Of a stretch of 64,000 bases of DNA, positions 54,534-63,965 are shown piece after piece. Both the position numbers and the translations under genes were made by a program. The notes beneath the pieces are model-generated. The model searched no databases, had not been told where the DNA came from, and saw only the letters and a list, made by a program, of their open reading frames with translations. Position 1 is the stretch's first letter; each line of letters starts with the position of its first letter. Source of the stretch: DATJLY01 sp035604615 (GTDB lineage: Bacteria > Pseudomonadota > Alphaproteobacteria > ATCC43930 > CGMCC-115725); contig DATNID010000074.1 in NCBI GenBank assembly GCA_035604615.1, positions 1-64,000 on the forward strand. Direction: 5' to 3'.

Positions 54534-55727
54534 ATGAAGAACAGCGCCACCAAGATCAGGACCTCGCATGTCGGAAGGCTGCCGGCGCCGGCGGGCTTCG
54601 AGGACATGCCGCCCCGGTTGGCGGGAGGACAGGCGATCTCGGCCGACGAGATGGCCAAGAGGGTCGAACCGGCGCTCGCCGCCATCGTCAAGCGGCAGGT
54701 CGCGCTCGGCATCGACTGCATCGGCGACGGCGAGTTTTGGTCCTCCATCAACATCGCCTATTTCGGCCAGCAGATGACCGGCCTCAGCGTGCGGCCGTTG
54801 AAGCCGGGCGAGGTCGGCGCGACCCGCGAATCGACGCGCGAGCGCGACGCCTTCCCGACGCTCTACGGCGACATGGACCGCGTCGGGACCATGTTCTGCA
54901 TCCCCGGCGAGACTCCGATCCCGCGGCTCAAGCAGCGTATCGTCGCGAGCGGGCCGATCAAGACCAAGGGAGCCGATGCGGCCAAACGTCAGCTCGCGGC
55001 GTTTAAGACCGCGATCCAGCAGTCGGGCGTCGCCTTGGACGAGGGGTTCGTGCCGGCATTGGCGCCGGGCTGGCTCGATCACTTCATCTACAACGAGCAC
55101 TACAAGACCGAGGAGGAATTCGTCTACGCCCTGGCCGACGCCATGAGCGACACGTACCGCGCCATCGTCGACGCCGGCTTCATCCTGCAGCTCGACGATC
55201 CCGGCCTGGTGACCTCGTGGGACATGATCAAGCCGGAGCCGAGCCTGACGGATTATCGCCACTACGCGAAGCTGCGCGTCGATGCGCTGAACCACGCGCT
55301 GGCCGGCATCCCGGCGGCGAAAGTCCGCTATCATTTCTGCTGGGGCAGCTGGCATGGGCCCCACACCAACGACCTGCCCGTGCGCGAGATCGTCGACATC
55401 GCGCTGAGCGTCAACGCCGACACCATCTCGTTCGAGGCCGCCAATGCGCGGCACGAGCATGAATGGACGGTGTGGAAGGACATCAAGCTTCGCCCCGGCA
55501 CGATCCTGATGCCCGGCGTCATCAGCCACGCGACCAACATCGTCGAGCATCCCGAGCTGGTCGCCCAGCGCATCGTGCGCTGGGCCGGCATCGTCGGCCG
55601 CGAGAACGTGATCGCGGGCGCGGATTGCGGCATGGGCGCCCGCGTCCACGGCGAGATCGCCTGGGCCAAGCTCGCGTCGCTGACGGAAGGCGCCGCGATC
55701 GCCTCCAAGGCGCTGTGGGGCAGATAG
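54534..55727 (+). CDS. MetE-like cobalamin-independent methyltransferase (C-terminal domain only)
   Basis: A 397-residue stand-alone MetE-type barrel beginning TKIRTSHVGRLPAPAGF. Zinc ligands lie in YHFCWGSWHGPHTND (His and Cys) and GADCGMGA (Cys). The Gly-Ser-Trp-His-Gly-Pro-His stretch is shared with the frameshifted paralogue at 51518 but absent from the MetE-like proteins at 2899 and 35292, so these two form their own subgroup. The extra His suggests a substrate other than homocysteine. GGGAGG precedes the ATG. The OprB-like porin gene converges on it 5 bp away. Confidence 0.85.
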   Translation: MKNSATKIRTSHVGRLPAPAGFEDMPPRLAGGQAISADEMAKRVEPALAAIVKRQVALGIDCIGDGEFWSSINIAYFGQQMTGLSVRPLKPGEVGATRESTRERDAFPTLYGDMDRVGTMFCIPGETPIPRLKQRIVASGPIKTKGADAAKRQLAAFKTAIQQSGVALDEGFVPALAPGWLDHFIYNEHYKTEEEFVYALADAMSDTYRAIVDAGFILQLDDPGLVTSWDMIKPEPSLTDYRHYAKLRVDALNHALAGIPAAKVRYHFCWGSWHGPHTNDLPVREIVDIALSVNADTISFEAANARHEHEWTVWKDIKLRPGTILMPGVISHATNIVEHPELVAQRIVRWAGIVGRENVIAGADCGMGARVHGEIAWAKLASLTEGAAIASKALWGR

Positions 55728-55732
55728 GCGCC

Positions 55733-57061
55733 TTAGTATTCGAGGTGCAGGCGGGCGGCGAAGATCGAGACCGGCCCGCGCGCCGAATTGAAGGCGGGGT
55801 TCGCGACGAACTGATAGTCGAGGGTGAAGTTCACCGGCTCGATGATGCTGAAGCTGTAATAGCTCTCGACGATGGTCTCCGCCGCGTAGCTGAGCCGCCC
55901 GTCGCCGGCGAGAATCCCGAGGCCGCCGGCGGCGAAGAAATTGCGCGCGGGCTTGGACAGACCGTTGACCGCGGCGGCCACCCCCACCGTGTCGCGCGGC
56001 CGGTTCCACCGGGCGCCCTTGAGGCTCGCGCCGATGCTGAGGCTGCGGTCGATGTCGGTAAAGGCCCAGCCCTCGGTGCGCCCGTCGTTCCAGCTGAGCC
56101 GCGCGAAGAGGCCGAGATCGTCGGTCACGGATTGCTCGAGATTGACCGCGAAGCCCGCCTTCCAGCGGTCGCGCCGCACCAGCGCGATGTTCGCCGGCAT
56201 GCCGGTCGCCTGCGCCAGCGCCACCGCCTGGTCGAGATTGCCCATCGGCGCGCGGTTGGCGAAGACGAGCGTACGCAAAATGCCCGGTTCGCCCCAAACG
56301 TCGTGCCTCGTCTCCAGCTCGACGACGGTGCCGTAGCGCTTGGCGAAGCGGGGATCGAGATCGCGCTGGTTGGCGATCTTGGGCTCGAGGAACCAGCCGC
56401 CGCGCAAGGCCCATCGCTTCTGGTTCAATTCGGCCGCGACCCCGTCGGTATAGCCCTTGGCGTCGGCGGGATAATCCCACGCCGTGGCTTCCCACAGGCT
56501 GCTGTTCATGAATTCGGTGCGGGCGTCGTGGGCGTATTGGTTGCCGTCGAAAATATCGGAGGCGGCGAGCTTGCCGGCGGTGACGGTGACGCGCGCGACA
56601 TCGACGCGGTCGCCGAGCTGGTTGGGCCCCGGGTCGAGCGTTTCCGTGTCGCCGCCGAGGCCGAAAATCTGCTGCACATAGAGCCGCGCGACATTGGGCT
56701 TGGGCGTGTCGAAGCCCGCCTTCGACGCCTCGCCGTTGGGGAAGCCGTCGACGCCGAGCGTGCGCGACAGGCCGAAGCCCTGATTGAACTCGGGATCGAA
56801 ATAGAGCGCGCCTCCCTGCCACGGCAGGCGCCGCCCGAGATAGGCGGTGCCGCTGATGGTCTCGCGGATCTGGGTGTCGCCGGAGAGGCTGTTCTGGCCC
56901 TGGTAGGGCGAATGGAAGGACGGGTAGGCTTGGTAGACGCCGGTCAACTGGCCGTGCGCGCTCCAGGTCTCGGCATCGTCATCGGCATGCGCCGCAGGCC
57001 GAAACGCCAGGGCGCACAGGCCGAGCGCCACGGAGATCGTGCCAAGCCTGCGCCCGCCCAT
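55733..57061 (-). CDS. OprB-like carbohydrate-selective porin
   Basis: A 442-residue outer-membrane protein. A signal peptide ends near PAAHADDD, followed by WSAHGQLTGVYQAYPSFHSPYQGQNSL, which matches the start of the OprB family. Alternating hydrophobic strands with aromatic girdles continue to the C-terminus, which ends LHLEY. Terminal Tyr rather than Phe is tolerated by outer-membrane assembly. Such porins admit sugars or small acids. A long antisense open frame crosses this gene and the next ones and is a shadow. The gene runs leftward after the amidohydrolase with a 12-bp gap. Confidence 0.85.
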   Translation of the reverse strand: MGGRRLGTISVALGLCALAFRPAAHADDDAETWSAHGQLTGVYQAYPSFHSPYQGQNSLSGDTQIRETISGTAYLGRRLPWQGGALYFDPEFNQGFGLSRTLGVDGFPNGEASKAGFDTPKPNVARLYVQQIFGLGGDTETLDPGPNQLGDRVDVARVTVTAGKLAASDIFDGNQYAHDARTEFMNSSLWEATAWDYPADAKGYTDGVAAELNQKRWALRGGWFLEPKIANQRDLDPRFAKRYGTVVELETRHDVWGEPGILRTLVFANRAPMGNLDQAVALAQATGMPANIALVRRDRWKAGFAVNLEQSVTDDLGLFARLSWNDGRTEGWAFTDIDRSLSIGASLKGARWNRPRDTVGVAAAVNGLSKPARNFFAAGGLGILAGDGRLSYAAETIVESYYSFSIIEPVNFTLDYQFVANPAFNSARGPVSIFAARLHLEY

Positions 57062-57073
57062 GCTCGCCGTCGC

Positions 57074-58033
57074 TCATCCCGCGAAGCGGGGGAACAGCCG
57101 CGCCGCGTTGCCGCGCTGGATGGCGGCGATGTCGGCGGCCGGAAGCTCGAAGGCTTTGACGGCGGCGGCGATTTGCAGGGTCGAGTTGAACGGCGCGTCG
57201 GCGCCGAACACGAGTTGCGAGATCGGCAGGAGCTTCAACACCGCCGCCATGGCTATGGGGTTGATGGCGACGCTCGCCACGTCGTAATGCTGGCGCCGCA
57301 CCGCGTGCTCGATCCCGTGCGGCAGGATGGCGCGCGCCTCTTCCGGCTTCATCCGCCGCGCCGGCCCCGCGATGCGCTGCAGCAGCATCGGCATGGTGCC
57401 GCCGCCATGCGAGAAGATGAAGCGGATGTCGGGGCAGCGCGCGAAAGTGCCGCCATAGATGAGGCTGGTGATGGTCCGCGTGGTGTCGGTCGGGAACTCG
57501 ATCGGCGGGTTGGTGATGCCGGGGATGGTGCTGCTGCAGCAGGTCGACACCGTCGGATGGACGAAGACCGCGGCCTTGCGGCGATTGAGCTCGTCCATCA
57601 CCGGGGCGAAGCCGGGATCGCCCAGATGCCGCCCGGCATAGCTCGTCAGGAGGCCGATGCCGTCAAGCTTCAGGACGTCGAGCGCATAGGCGATCTCGGC
57701 CAGGCTTCCCTCCGTATCGGGCAGCGGCGCCGCCGCGAACATGCCGAAGCGGCCGGGAAAGTCGCGCGCCATCTGGGCGCCGAACTCGTTGCAGTCGCGC
57801 GCCCACACGCGCGATTCGGCGTTGTCGCCGAACCACACGCCGGGGCTGGTCATCGACGCGATCGAGGTCTGGACCTCGGCCTCGTCCATCTGCGCGATCG
57901 AGACCCGCGGCGACCAGCCGGTATACATCGAGGCCGGAAACGAGCCGGCGTCGGCGACGATCCGCTGCAGGTTGGCGGTGGTGAAGCGCGGCGGAAAGAT
58001 GTGGTGGTGGGTGTCGATCATGCGCGCGCTCAT
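57074..58033 (-). CDS. amidohydrolase family protein (ACMSD-like)
   Basis: A 319-residue amidohydrolase_2 protein. The metal motif MIDTHHHIFPP is at the start, further His in VFVHPTV, then the conserved FIFSHGGGTMPML block and LVFGADAPF (Asp). This fits the ACMSD/6-hydroxysalicylate-type decarboxylase group. GGGAGGAC precedes the ATG at 58033. It is upstream of the OprB-like porin gene in the same direction, suggesting porin entry followed by decarboxylation or hydrolysis. It is related to but distinct from the amidohydrolase at 46885. Confidence 0.85.
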   Translation of the reverse strand: MSARMIDTHHHIFPPRFTTANLQRIVADAGSFPASMYTGWSPRVSIAQMDEAEVQTSIASMTSPGVWFGDNAESRVWARDCNEFGAQMARDFPGRFGMFAAAPLPDTEGSLAEIAYALDVLKLDGIGLLTSYAGRHLGDPGFAPVMDELNRRKAAVFVHPTVSTCCSSTIPGITNPPIEFPTDTTRTITSLIYGGTFARCPDIRFIFSHGGGTMPMLLQRIAGPARRMKPEEARAILPHGIEHAVRRQHYDVASVAINPIAMAAVLKLLPISQLVFGADAPFNSTLQIAAAVKAFELPAADIAAIQRGNAARLFPRFAG

Positions 58034-58166
58034 GCGTGCGTCCTCCCGGGGCAGGTCCGGCAGCAGATTACCCCATCGCCGCGCCCGCGCCATCGGCGGC
58101 CGCGCTGTGCTACCATCCGCCGCATGATTGGGGCCGCCACTGTAACGGCGGCAAGGTGACCGTTTG

Positions 58167-60038
58167 ATGTCGATCTTCCGTGCCTTCGAAGCCCTGCTCG
58201 AGCCGACCGCACTGCCGCCCGACGCGCCGCCGCCGTCGCGACTCGGCGCGTTCTATTGGCACTATGCGCGCCAGGCGCGGCACCTCGTCGTCGTTCTGTT
58301 CGTGATCGGCTCGATCGTGGCGCTGCTCGACATGACCATTCCCGTCTTCATCGGCCGGATGGTCGCGCTGGTCTCGAGCCACAAGCCGGGCGAGCTTCTG
58401 GCGGCGGCCTGGCCGCAGCTCGTCGGCATGGCCGTGATCATTCTCCTGCTGCGTCCGGCGGCGATCGCGATCCAGCACCTCGTCACCAACCAGGCGATCA
58501 ATCCCGGCCTCACCAACCTCATCCGCTGGCAGAGCCACTGGCACGCGGTGCGGCAGAGCTGGACCTTCTTCCAGAACGATTTCGCCGGCCGCATCGCCAA
58601 CCGCGTCATGCAAACGGGCCCGTCCCTGCGTGAGAGCGTGGTCTCCGCCACCAACGCCGTCTGGTACATCCTGATCTACGGCACCAGCGCGATCGTGCTC
58701 CTGGCCTCGAGCGACGTGCGGCTCGCCGTGCCGGTGGTGCTGTGGTTCGCGGGCTATGCCTGCGCGCTGCGCTATTTCGTGCCGCGCGTCAGGGTGCGCT
58801 CGCGCCGCATGTCCGAGGCGCGCTCGAATCTGACGGGCCGCGTCGTCGACAGCTATACCAATATCCTGACCGTGAAGCTGTTCGCCCGGCCGCGCGACGA
58901 GGACGCCTTCGTGCGCGAGTCGGTGGACGAGCATACCGACGCGTACCGCCAGCAGCTCCGCATGATCACCCTCTTCGGCATCACGCTGACGTTCCTGAAC
59001 GGGGCGATGATGGTGGGGACCGGCGCCATCGGCGTCTTCCTGTGGACTCACGGGCGCATCACCATCGGCGGCTTCGCCACAGCATTGCCGCTGAGCTGGC
59101 AGGTCTCCAACATCGCCGGCTGGGTGGCGCAGAACGTGACCTCGATCTTCGAGAACGTGGGCGTGGTGCAGGACGGGATGCGCTCGATCGCGGTGCCACG
59201 CCAGATGGTGGACCGGCCCGACGCCACGTCGCTGCGGGTCACGGCCGGCAGCGTGCGCTTCGAGAGCGTCCGCTTCGGCTATGGCACGGCGCGGGGCGTG
59301 CTGCACGGCATCGACCTCGCCATCGCGCCGGGCGAGCGGGTCGGGCTGGTGGGGCCGTCGGGAGCGGGAAAATCGACCCTCGTCAATCTTCTGTTGCGCT
59401 TCTACGAGTGCGAGGCGGGGCGCATCCTGATCGACGGGCAGGACATCGCCCGCGTGACGCAGGAGAGCCTGCGCGCCCGCATCGCGCTGGTGACGCAGGA
59501 CACCTCGCTCCTGCATCGCTCGATTCGCGACAATATCCGCTACGGCCGGCCCGATGCCAGCGAGGCGGAGGTGGTGGAGGCGGCGGAGCGGGCGCACGCG
59601 CTCGAATTCATCGTCGGCCTCGAAGATTGGCAGGGACGACGCGGCTTCGACGCCCATGTCGGCGAGCGCGGCGTCAAGCTGTCGGGCGGGCAGCGCCAGC
59701 GCGTCGCCATCGCCCGGGTCATTCTCAAGAACGCGCCGATCCTGGTCCTCGACGAGGCCACCTCGGCGCTCGATTCCGAAGTCGAGGCGGCGATTCAGGA
59801 GCAGCTCGACGGGCTGATGAAGGGGCGCACCGTCGTCGCCATCGCGCACCGGCTCTCGACCATCGCGCGGATGGAACGGCTGATCGTGCTGAATGAGGGC
59901 TCGATCGTCGAGACCGGCGCCCACGCCGAGCTCTTGGAAGCGGGCGGGACCTATGCGCGGCTGTGGCGGCGGCAATCCGGGCAGTTCCTCGTCCCCGAGC
60001 CGGCGCGCGATCTCGACGTGATCTCCGCCGCGGACTGA
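58167..60038 (+). CDS. ABC transporter, fused permease and ATPase (type IV exporter)
   Basis: A 623-residue half-transporter. Residues 1 to about 330 form a six-helix membrane domain (LVVVLFVIGSIVALLDMTIPVFIGRM first). The ATPase domain has Walker A GPSGAGKST at 396-404, Q-loop VTQDTSLLHRSI, signature LSGGQRQRVAIARV, Walker B ILVLDEATSALDSE and H-loop IAHRLSTI. It would act as a homodimer exporting a lipid or other hydrophobic molecule. ATG at 58167 is preferred to the TTG at 58164. A 79-bp gap separates it from the cyclase-like receptor. No substrate clue is visible. Confidence 0.9.
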   Translation: MSIFRAFEALLEPTALPPDAPPPSRLGAFYWHYARQARHLVVVLFVIGSIVALLDMTIPVFIGRMVALVSSHKPGELLAAAWPQLVGMAVIILLLRPAAIAIQHLVTNQAINPGLTNLIRWQSHWHAVRQSWTFFQNDFAGRIANRVMQTGPSLRESVVSATNAVWYILIYGTSAIVLLASSDVRLAVPVVLWFAGYACALRYFVPRVRVRSRRMSEARSNLTGRVVDSYTNILTVKLFARPRDEDAFVRESVDEHTDAYRQQLRMITLFGITLTFLNGAMMVGTGAIGVFLWTHGRITIGGFATALPLSWQVSNIAGWVAQNVTSIFENVGVVQDGMRSIAVPRQMVDRPDATSLRVTAGSVRFESVRFGYGTARGVLHGIDLAIAPGERVGLVGPSGAGKSTLVNLLLRFYECEAGRILIDGQDIARVTQESLRARIALVTQDTSLLHRSIRDNIRYGRPDASEAEVVEAAERAHALEFIVGLEDWQGRRGFDAHVGERGVKLSGGQRQRVAIARVILKNAPILVLDEATSALDSEVEAAIQEQLDGLMKGRTVVAIAHRLSTIARMERLIVLNEGSIVETGAHAELLEAGGTYARLWRRQSGQFLVPEPARDLDVISAAD

Positions 60039-60117
60039 CGCAAGGGAACCCCCGCAAACCCTACCAATCCCCGCCGCGATGGCTCACACTCTTTCCGGTT
60101 CGGCGGGAGATCGGGGG

Positions 60118-62439
60118 ATGGTCACCGGCGTCCAGGTAGTGGATATCAACGTCGACCCGGTCGACCAGCGCCGGCGCCGGCGCCGGGCCCTGTCGCGCCT
60201 CGGCATTCCGATCGGCGGGGTGACGCTGATGGTGGTCGCCATCCTGGCGATCGCGCTCTATTCCGACCGGGTGAACCGGGTCGGCGCCCTGGCTCTGTCG
60301 GACGAGCTGTTGGCCGCGCTGCAGCAGCGGATCGCGCTCGAGGTCACGGACTATCTCGACGCCGCCGCGGGCGTCTTGCGCCTCGAGCGCGACGCGGTGC
60401 GCGACGGCGCGCTGGCGGAGAAGCTGCCGCTGATCGAGACAATGAGCAGCAGCCTGCTGCGCGAGGTCCCGCAGACCACCAACCTGCTGTTCGCCGACGC
60501 CGCCGGCAATTTCGTCTTGGTCCGGCGCGGCGAGGCCGGCGGCACCGAGATGAAGCTCATCGTCAACCCACCGGGCGCGCGCCGCGTCACCTGGATCCGC
60601 TACGACGACAAGGGCGCGGAGCTGGGACGCGCCGACGACCCGGCCGACGATTACGACGCGCGCACCCGGGATTGGTATATCGGCGCGCGCGGCAGCGACG
60701 CCCTGTACTGGACCGGGGCCTATATCTTCTTCACCGGCCATGTGCCGGGCCTCACCGTCTCGGCCCGCTATGGCGGCGCGGACGGCCAGCCCAGCCTGTT
60801 CGGCGTCGACATCACGCTCGATGCGCTGTCGCGCTTTCTCGGCACGCTCGAGATCGGACGGCACGGGCAGGCCATCATCATCGACGATACCGGCCACGTG
60901 ATCGCGGCCCCGCACGGCAGCGCCGTGCAGCAGGCCGCCAACGGCGATCTCGCCACCGCGCGGGTGGATCAGCTCGGCGACGATGTCCTGACCCATGCCT
61001 ATGACCGCTACCGCATCGACGGATCGGGGCACCGCGCCATCGACGTGGACGGCCGCCGCTATATCTCGGCGGTCACGCCGATCAGCGGCGCCGGACGCAA
61101 CTGGTCGGTGATGATCGTCGTGCCGGAAGACGACTTCGTCGGCTTCATCGCCCGCAATGATGGGCGGACCCTGGCGCTGTCGCTGGTGATCGTCGGGGTC
61201 GCGACGCTGTTGGCGCTGCTGCTGGTGCAGCAGGGATTTCGGGCCGACCGGTCCGCGCGGCTCGCGCTCGACCGCCAGACGGTGATGAGCCGGCAGAGCG
61301 CCGCCTTCGCGACGCTCGCCGCCGATGCCGGCCTCATCGACCCGGCCCGGAACGATCCGCCGCGCAGCCTGACCGAGACCTTGGCCAACGTCACCGGCGC
61401 GCGCCGCGCCAGCATCTTGCGCTTCACCGCGGGCGAGCGAATCCTGCGCTGCGAGGATTGCTGCGATCGCGACATGGGCGGCCATATCGACGGGCTCGAG
61501 CTGCACCGCGACGAGCTGCCCCAGCTCTTCGCGCACCTGCTGGCGGGCGACGAGATCGACGTCGCCGACGCCGCGCATGACGTCCGCACGGCGGAGCTCC
61601 ATCGGGTGATGATGCGCACCTTCGGCACCACCGCGCTCCTCGCGATGCCGATACGGCGGCATGGTCGCGTCGTCGGCGCCGTGGCGCTCGAAGACGCGCC
61701 GGCGCGCGCCGGCAATCGCGACTTCGTCCGCGCGGTCGCCAACATGGTGGCGCTGCGCTTGGGCGACACGGCGGCCGCCCTGCCGGCGCGGGAGCGCGGC
61801 GCCGCGCCCGATCCGGCGGCGCCGCACGAGACCGTCGCGCGCAGCTTCGTCTCCGACCTGCGGCCGGTCGAGATCGATCCGACGCGGCTGGGGGCGGAAA
61901 TCTTTCGCGACGTTGCCGTCATGGTGCTGCGCTTCACCGACGCGACTGCGATGGCGCTGCGCGTCGCGGGCGGGGAGCGCTGCCTGTCGGACGAGATCGC
62001 GCGCATCCTGCAGCAGGTCGCGGCCGAGCACGGCATCCCCTACCTCAAGCTGGTCGGACACGAGGTGGTGGCGGCGGCGGGTTTCGGGAAGGCGGACGCC
62101 GCCGCCGCGAGCTTGATCGCGGACGCCGCGCTCGCGGTGCGGGACCGCTGCGCCGCGCTCTTCGAGGACAGCAAGCACGTGGCGGATTTCCAGATCGGCA
62201 TCGATTGCGGCGCCGCGATCGGCAGCATCGTCGGCAGCGAGCCGCGCATGTTCAACCTGTGGGGCGATGCCGTCACCGTCGCCCAGACCATGGCCGCGTC
62301 CGCGCTCCCCGGCACGGTGCAGGCGACCGAGGCCGCCTATCGGCGCCTGCGCCACGACTTCCTGTTTCGCCAGCGCGGCAGCTTCTATCTGCCGCAGGTC
62401 GGCGAGGCGCGCACCTTCGTGCTGGCCGGCCGGCTGTGA
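60118..62439 (+). CDS. Cache-GAF receptor with degenerate class III nucleotide cyclase domain
   Basis: A 773-residue protein: TM1 (about 29-48), a periplasmic Cache-type domain (about 50-350, with DDYDARTRDWYIGARGSD), TM2 (about 352-373), a GAF-like region (about 398-560) and a cyclase-fold domain (about 590-773). The cyclase is atypical. The first metal-Asp region reads VLRFTDAT (residue 606 is Phe), the second metal Asp is His648 (LVGHEV), and the Asn and Arg of the catalytic VN-x-A-x-x-R are Thr720 and Thr724. It probably senses a ligand but may not make cAMP or cGMP. ATG 60118 has a GGGAG-type site upstream; 60079 is an alternative. Confidence 0.82.
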   Translation: MVTGVQVVDINVDPVDQRRRRRRALSRLGIPIGGVTLMVVAILAIALYSDRVNRVGALALSDELLAALQQRIALEVTDYLDAAAGVLRLERDAVRDGALAEKLPLIETMSSSLLREVPQTTNLLFADAAGNFVLVRRGEAGGTEMKLIVNPPGARRVTWIRYDDKGAELGRADDPADDYDARTRDWYIGARGSDALYWTGAYIFFTGHVPGLTVSARYGGADGQPSLFGVDITLDALSRFLGTLEIGRHGQAIIIDDTGHVIAAPHGSAVQQAANGDLATARVDQLGDDVLTHAYDRYRIDGSGHRAIDVDGRRYISAVTPISGAGRNWSVMIVVPEDDFVGFIARNDGRTLALSLVIVGVATLLALLLVQQGFRADRSARLALDRQTVMSRQSAAFATLAADAGLIDPARNDPPRSLTETLANVTGARRASILRFTAGERILRCEDCCDRDMGGHIDGLELHRDELPQLFAHLLAGDEIDVADAAHDVRTAELHRVMMRTFGTTALLAMPIRRHGRVVGAVALEDAPARAGNRDFVRAVANMVALRLGDTAAALPARERGAAPDPAAPHETVARSFVSDLRPVEIDPTRLGAEIFRDVAVMVLRFTDATAMALRVAGGERCLSDEIARILQQVAAEHGIPYLKLVGHEVVAAAGFGKADAAAASLIADAALAVRDRCAALFEDSKHVADFQIGIDCGAAIGSIVGSEPRMFNLWGDAVTVAQTMAASALPGTVQATEAAYRRLRHDFLFRQRGSFYLPQVGEARTFVLAGRL

Positions 62440-62447
62440 GCGACGGG

Positions 62448-63263
62448 ATGTCGATCGGACGCCAGCCGGCGCCAGGGTGGCTGCAGCGCGGCTTCAGCTA
62501 CATCGGCAGCGCGACGCGGCGGCACGCTCGCTTCGGGCTCCTGGTCGCCGGCGTGGGATTCGGCGTGGTGCGCGAGGCGGTTCGCCCCTCGACTTGGCGC
62601 CGCACCGTGCGCGCGGAATTCGGCCGGGCGCTGCGCCAGGCGGTGCGCGGCGGCCTTGGCGCTACCCTGGTCGCGGCCGCGCTCATGGGTCTGGTGATGG
62701 TCTCGCAGGCGCTCTACTGGCTGGGCGAGGCGGGCCAGGAGGAGTTGATCGGCCCGATCCTGGTCGTGGTGCTGGTGCGCGAGGTGGCGCCCCTTCTCGT
62801 CGGCATGATCCTCTTGGGGCGCAGCGGGGTGGTGGCGATCGCCGAGATCGGTGCGCTGCAGATGGGCGGCGAGGTGCGCGCCATGGAAGCGCAGGGCCTC
62901 GACCCGTTCCTGCTGCTGGTGCTGCCGCGCGCTTGCGCGCTCTCGGTCGCCTGCTACACCTTGGGGGTCATGTTCGTGCTCGCGGCGCTGTTGACCGGCT
63001 TCGTCGCCGGCAGCCTTTTGGGGAAGGTGCAGGTCTCGGTGTGGTCGTTTTTGGGCCGCGTCCTGCTCGCCATGAATCCGGGCGACTTCGTGGTGTTTCC
63101 GGGCAAGATGATCGCGATCGGCCTGCTGGTGGCGCTGGCCGCCTCGCTCACCGCCTTGACGGCGGGACCGCGCGACGAGGCGGCGCAATTGCTGCCGCGC
63201 GGCTACGTGCGCGGCGTGATGGCGATCCTGCTGGCCAGCATCGCCTTGAGCCTGGCGGTCTGA
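62448..63263 (+). CDS. mlaE: MlaE-family ABC permease
   Basis: A 271-residue membrane protein with the MlaE core: VLVREVAPLLVGMILLGRSG, then AEIGALQMGGEVRAMEAQGLDPFLLLVLPRACAL, the conserved E-I-G...E-x-x-A-x-E-x-x-G-x-D-P block. Hydrophobic helices follow, including VMFVLAALLTGFVAG. MlaE permeases move phospholipids or sterols between membranes together with MlaF and an MCE protein. ATG 62448 is preferred; a GTG at 62436 overlaps the cyclase stop. Three bases separate it from the next gene. Confidence 0.85.
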   Translation: MSIGRQPAPGWLQRGFSYIGSATRRHARFGLLVAGVGFGVVREAVRPSTWRRTVRAEFGRALRQAVRGGLGATLVAAALMGLVMVSQALYWLGEAGQEELIGPILVVVLVREVAPLLVGMILLGRSGVVAIAEIGALQMGGEVRAMEAQGLDPFLLLVLPRACALSVACYTLGVMFVLAALLTGFVAGSLLGKVQVSVWSFLGRVLLAMNPGDFVVFPGKMIAIGLLVALAASLTALTAGPRDEAAQLLPRGYVRGVMAILLASIALSLAV

Positions 63264-63266
63264 GCC

Positions 63267-63965
63267 ATGGATGCGGGCGATCCGATCCTCGCTCTCGCCG
63301 CTTCCCGGCCGCTGAGCGAACCGGGCGAGCCGCCGCAGCCCGCGATCGAGCTGCGCGTGATGGCCGGCGAGCTCGCCCTCGTCGATGCCCGCCACGCGAC
63401 CCAGGTGGCCTGGTTCGGCGATCTGTGCTGCGGCCTCGCCCCGCTCGCCTCCGGCAGCGTGCGCTTTCTCGGCCGCGACTGGAGCAAGTTGCCCCATACC
63501 TACGCGGCGGCGCTGCGCGGCCGGATCGGGCGCGTCTTCTCGACGCGAAGCTGGATCGGCCATCTCGATGTCGCCACCAACATCCTGCTGCCGCAACTTC
63601 ACCACACGCGCGAGGAGCTGGGTGAGCTGCGCCAGCGCGCGACTTCGCTCGCCTGCGCTTTCGGCCTGCCCGGCCTGCCGCTGGTGCGCGCGAGCGAGCT
63701 GTCCGAGGGCGATCTCGCCCGTGCCGCCTGCGTCAGGGCGTTTCTCGGCGACCCGCTGCTGCTGGTGCTCGAGAGCCCGGTCCAAGGGCGCTACGCGACG
63801 CTGGTTCCGCCGCTGCTCGACGCCTTGGCGCGCGCGCGCGACCGCGGCGCGGCGGCGATCTGGCTGACGCGCAGCGATCTCGTGTGGCACAACCCCTCGG
63901 TTTCCGCGACCCATCGCCTGCGGCTCGACGACCGCGGCGTCCTTGGGACCGGTCGCGCCGCATGA
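63267..63965 (+). CDS. degenerate MlaF-like ABC ATPase domain protein
   Basis: A 232-residue protein in the MlaF position after mlaE. The ABC fold can be traced, but motifs are lost. The Walker A region reads VDARHATQV (about 39-47) with no GxxGxGKS/T, the signature is LSEGD at 145-149, Walker B is LLLVLES (Asp replaced by Glu) and the switch His is Arg (LTRSD). It is unlikely to bind or hydrolyse ATP normally. It may be a scaffold, or act with an ATPase encoded elsewhere. Its stop overlaps the next start (ATGA). The call depends on alignment by eye. Confidence 0.65.
   Translation: MDAGDPILALAASRPLSEPGEPPQPAIELRVMAGELALVDARHATQVAWFGDLCCGLAPLASGSVRFLGRDWSKLPHTYAAALRGRIGRVFSTRSWIGHLDVATNILLPQLHHTREELGELRQRATSLACAFGLPGLPLVRASELSEGDLARAACVRAFLGDPLLLVLESPVQGRYATLVPPLLDALARARDRGAAAIWLTRSDLVWHNPSVSATHRLRLDDRGVLGTGRAA

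Noticed and set aside
52956..56822. 1288-codon open frame on the minus strand
   Set aside because: It runs antisense through the histidine kinase and the 54534 MetE-like gene and continues in a wrong frame through the OprB-like porin. The translation is Arg/Ala/Gly-rich with no domain, a normal shadow in high-GC DNA.
55463..58159. 898-codon open frame on the plus strand
   Set aside because: It overlaps the end of the 54534 MetE-like gene in another frame and is antisense to the porin and amidohydrolase genes. No recognisable domain.
58110..62355. two open frames of more than 600 codons on the minus strand (58110-59975 and 60061-62355)
   Set aside because: Both are antisense to the ABC exporter and the cyclase-like receptor, which carry clear motifs on the plus strand.
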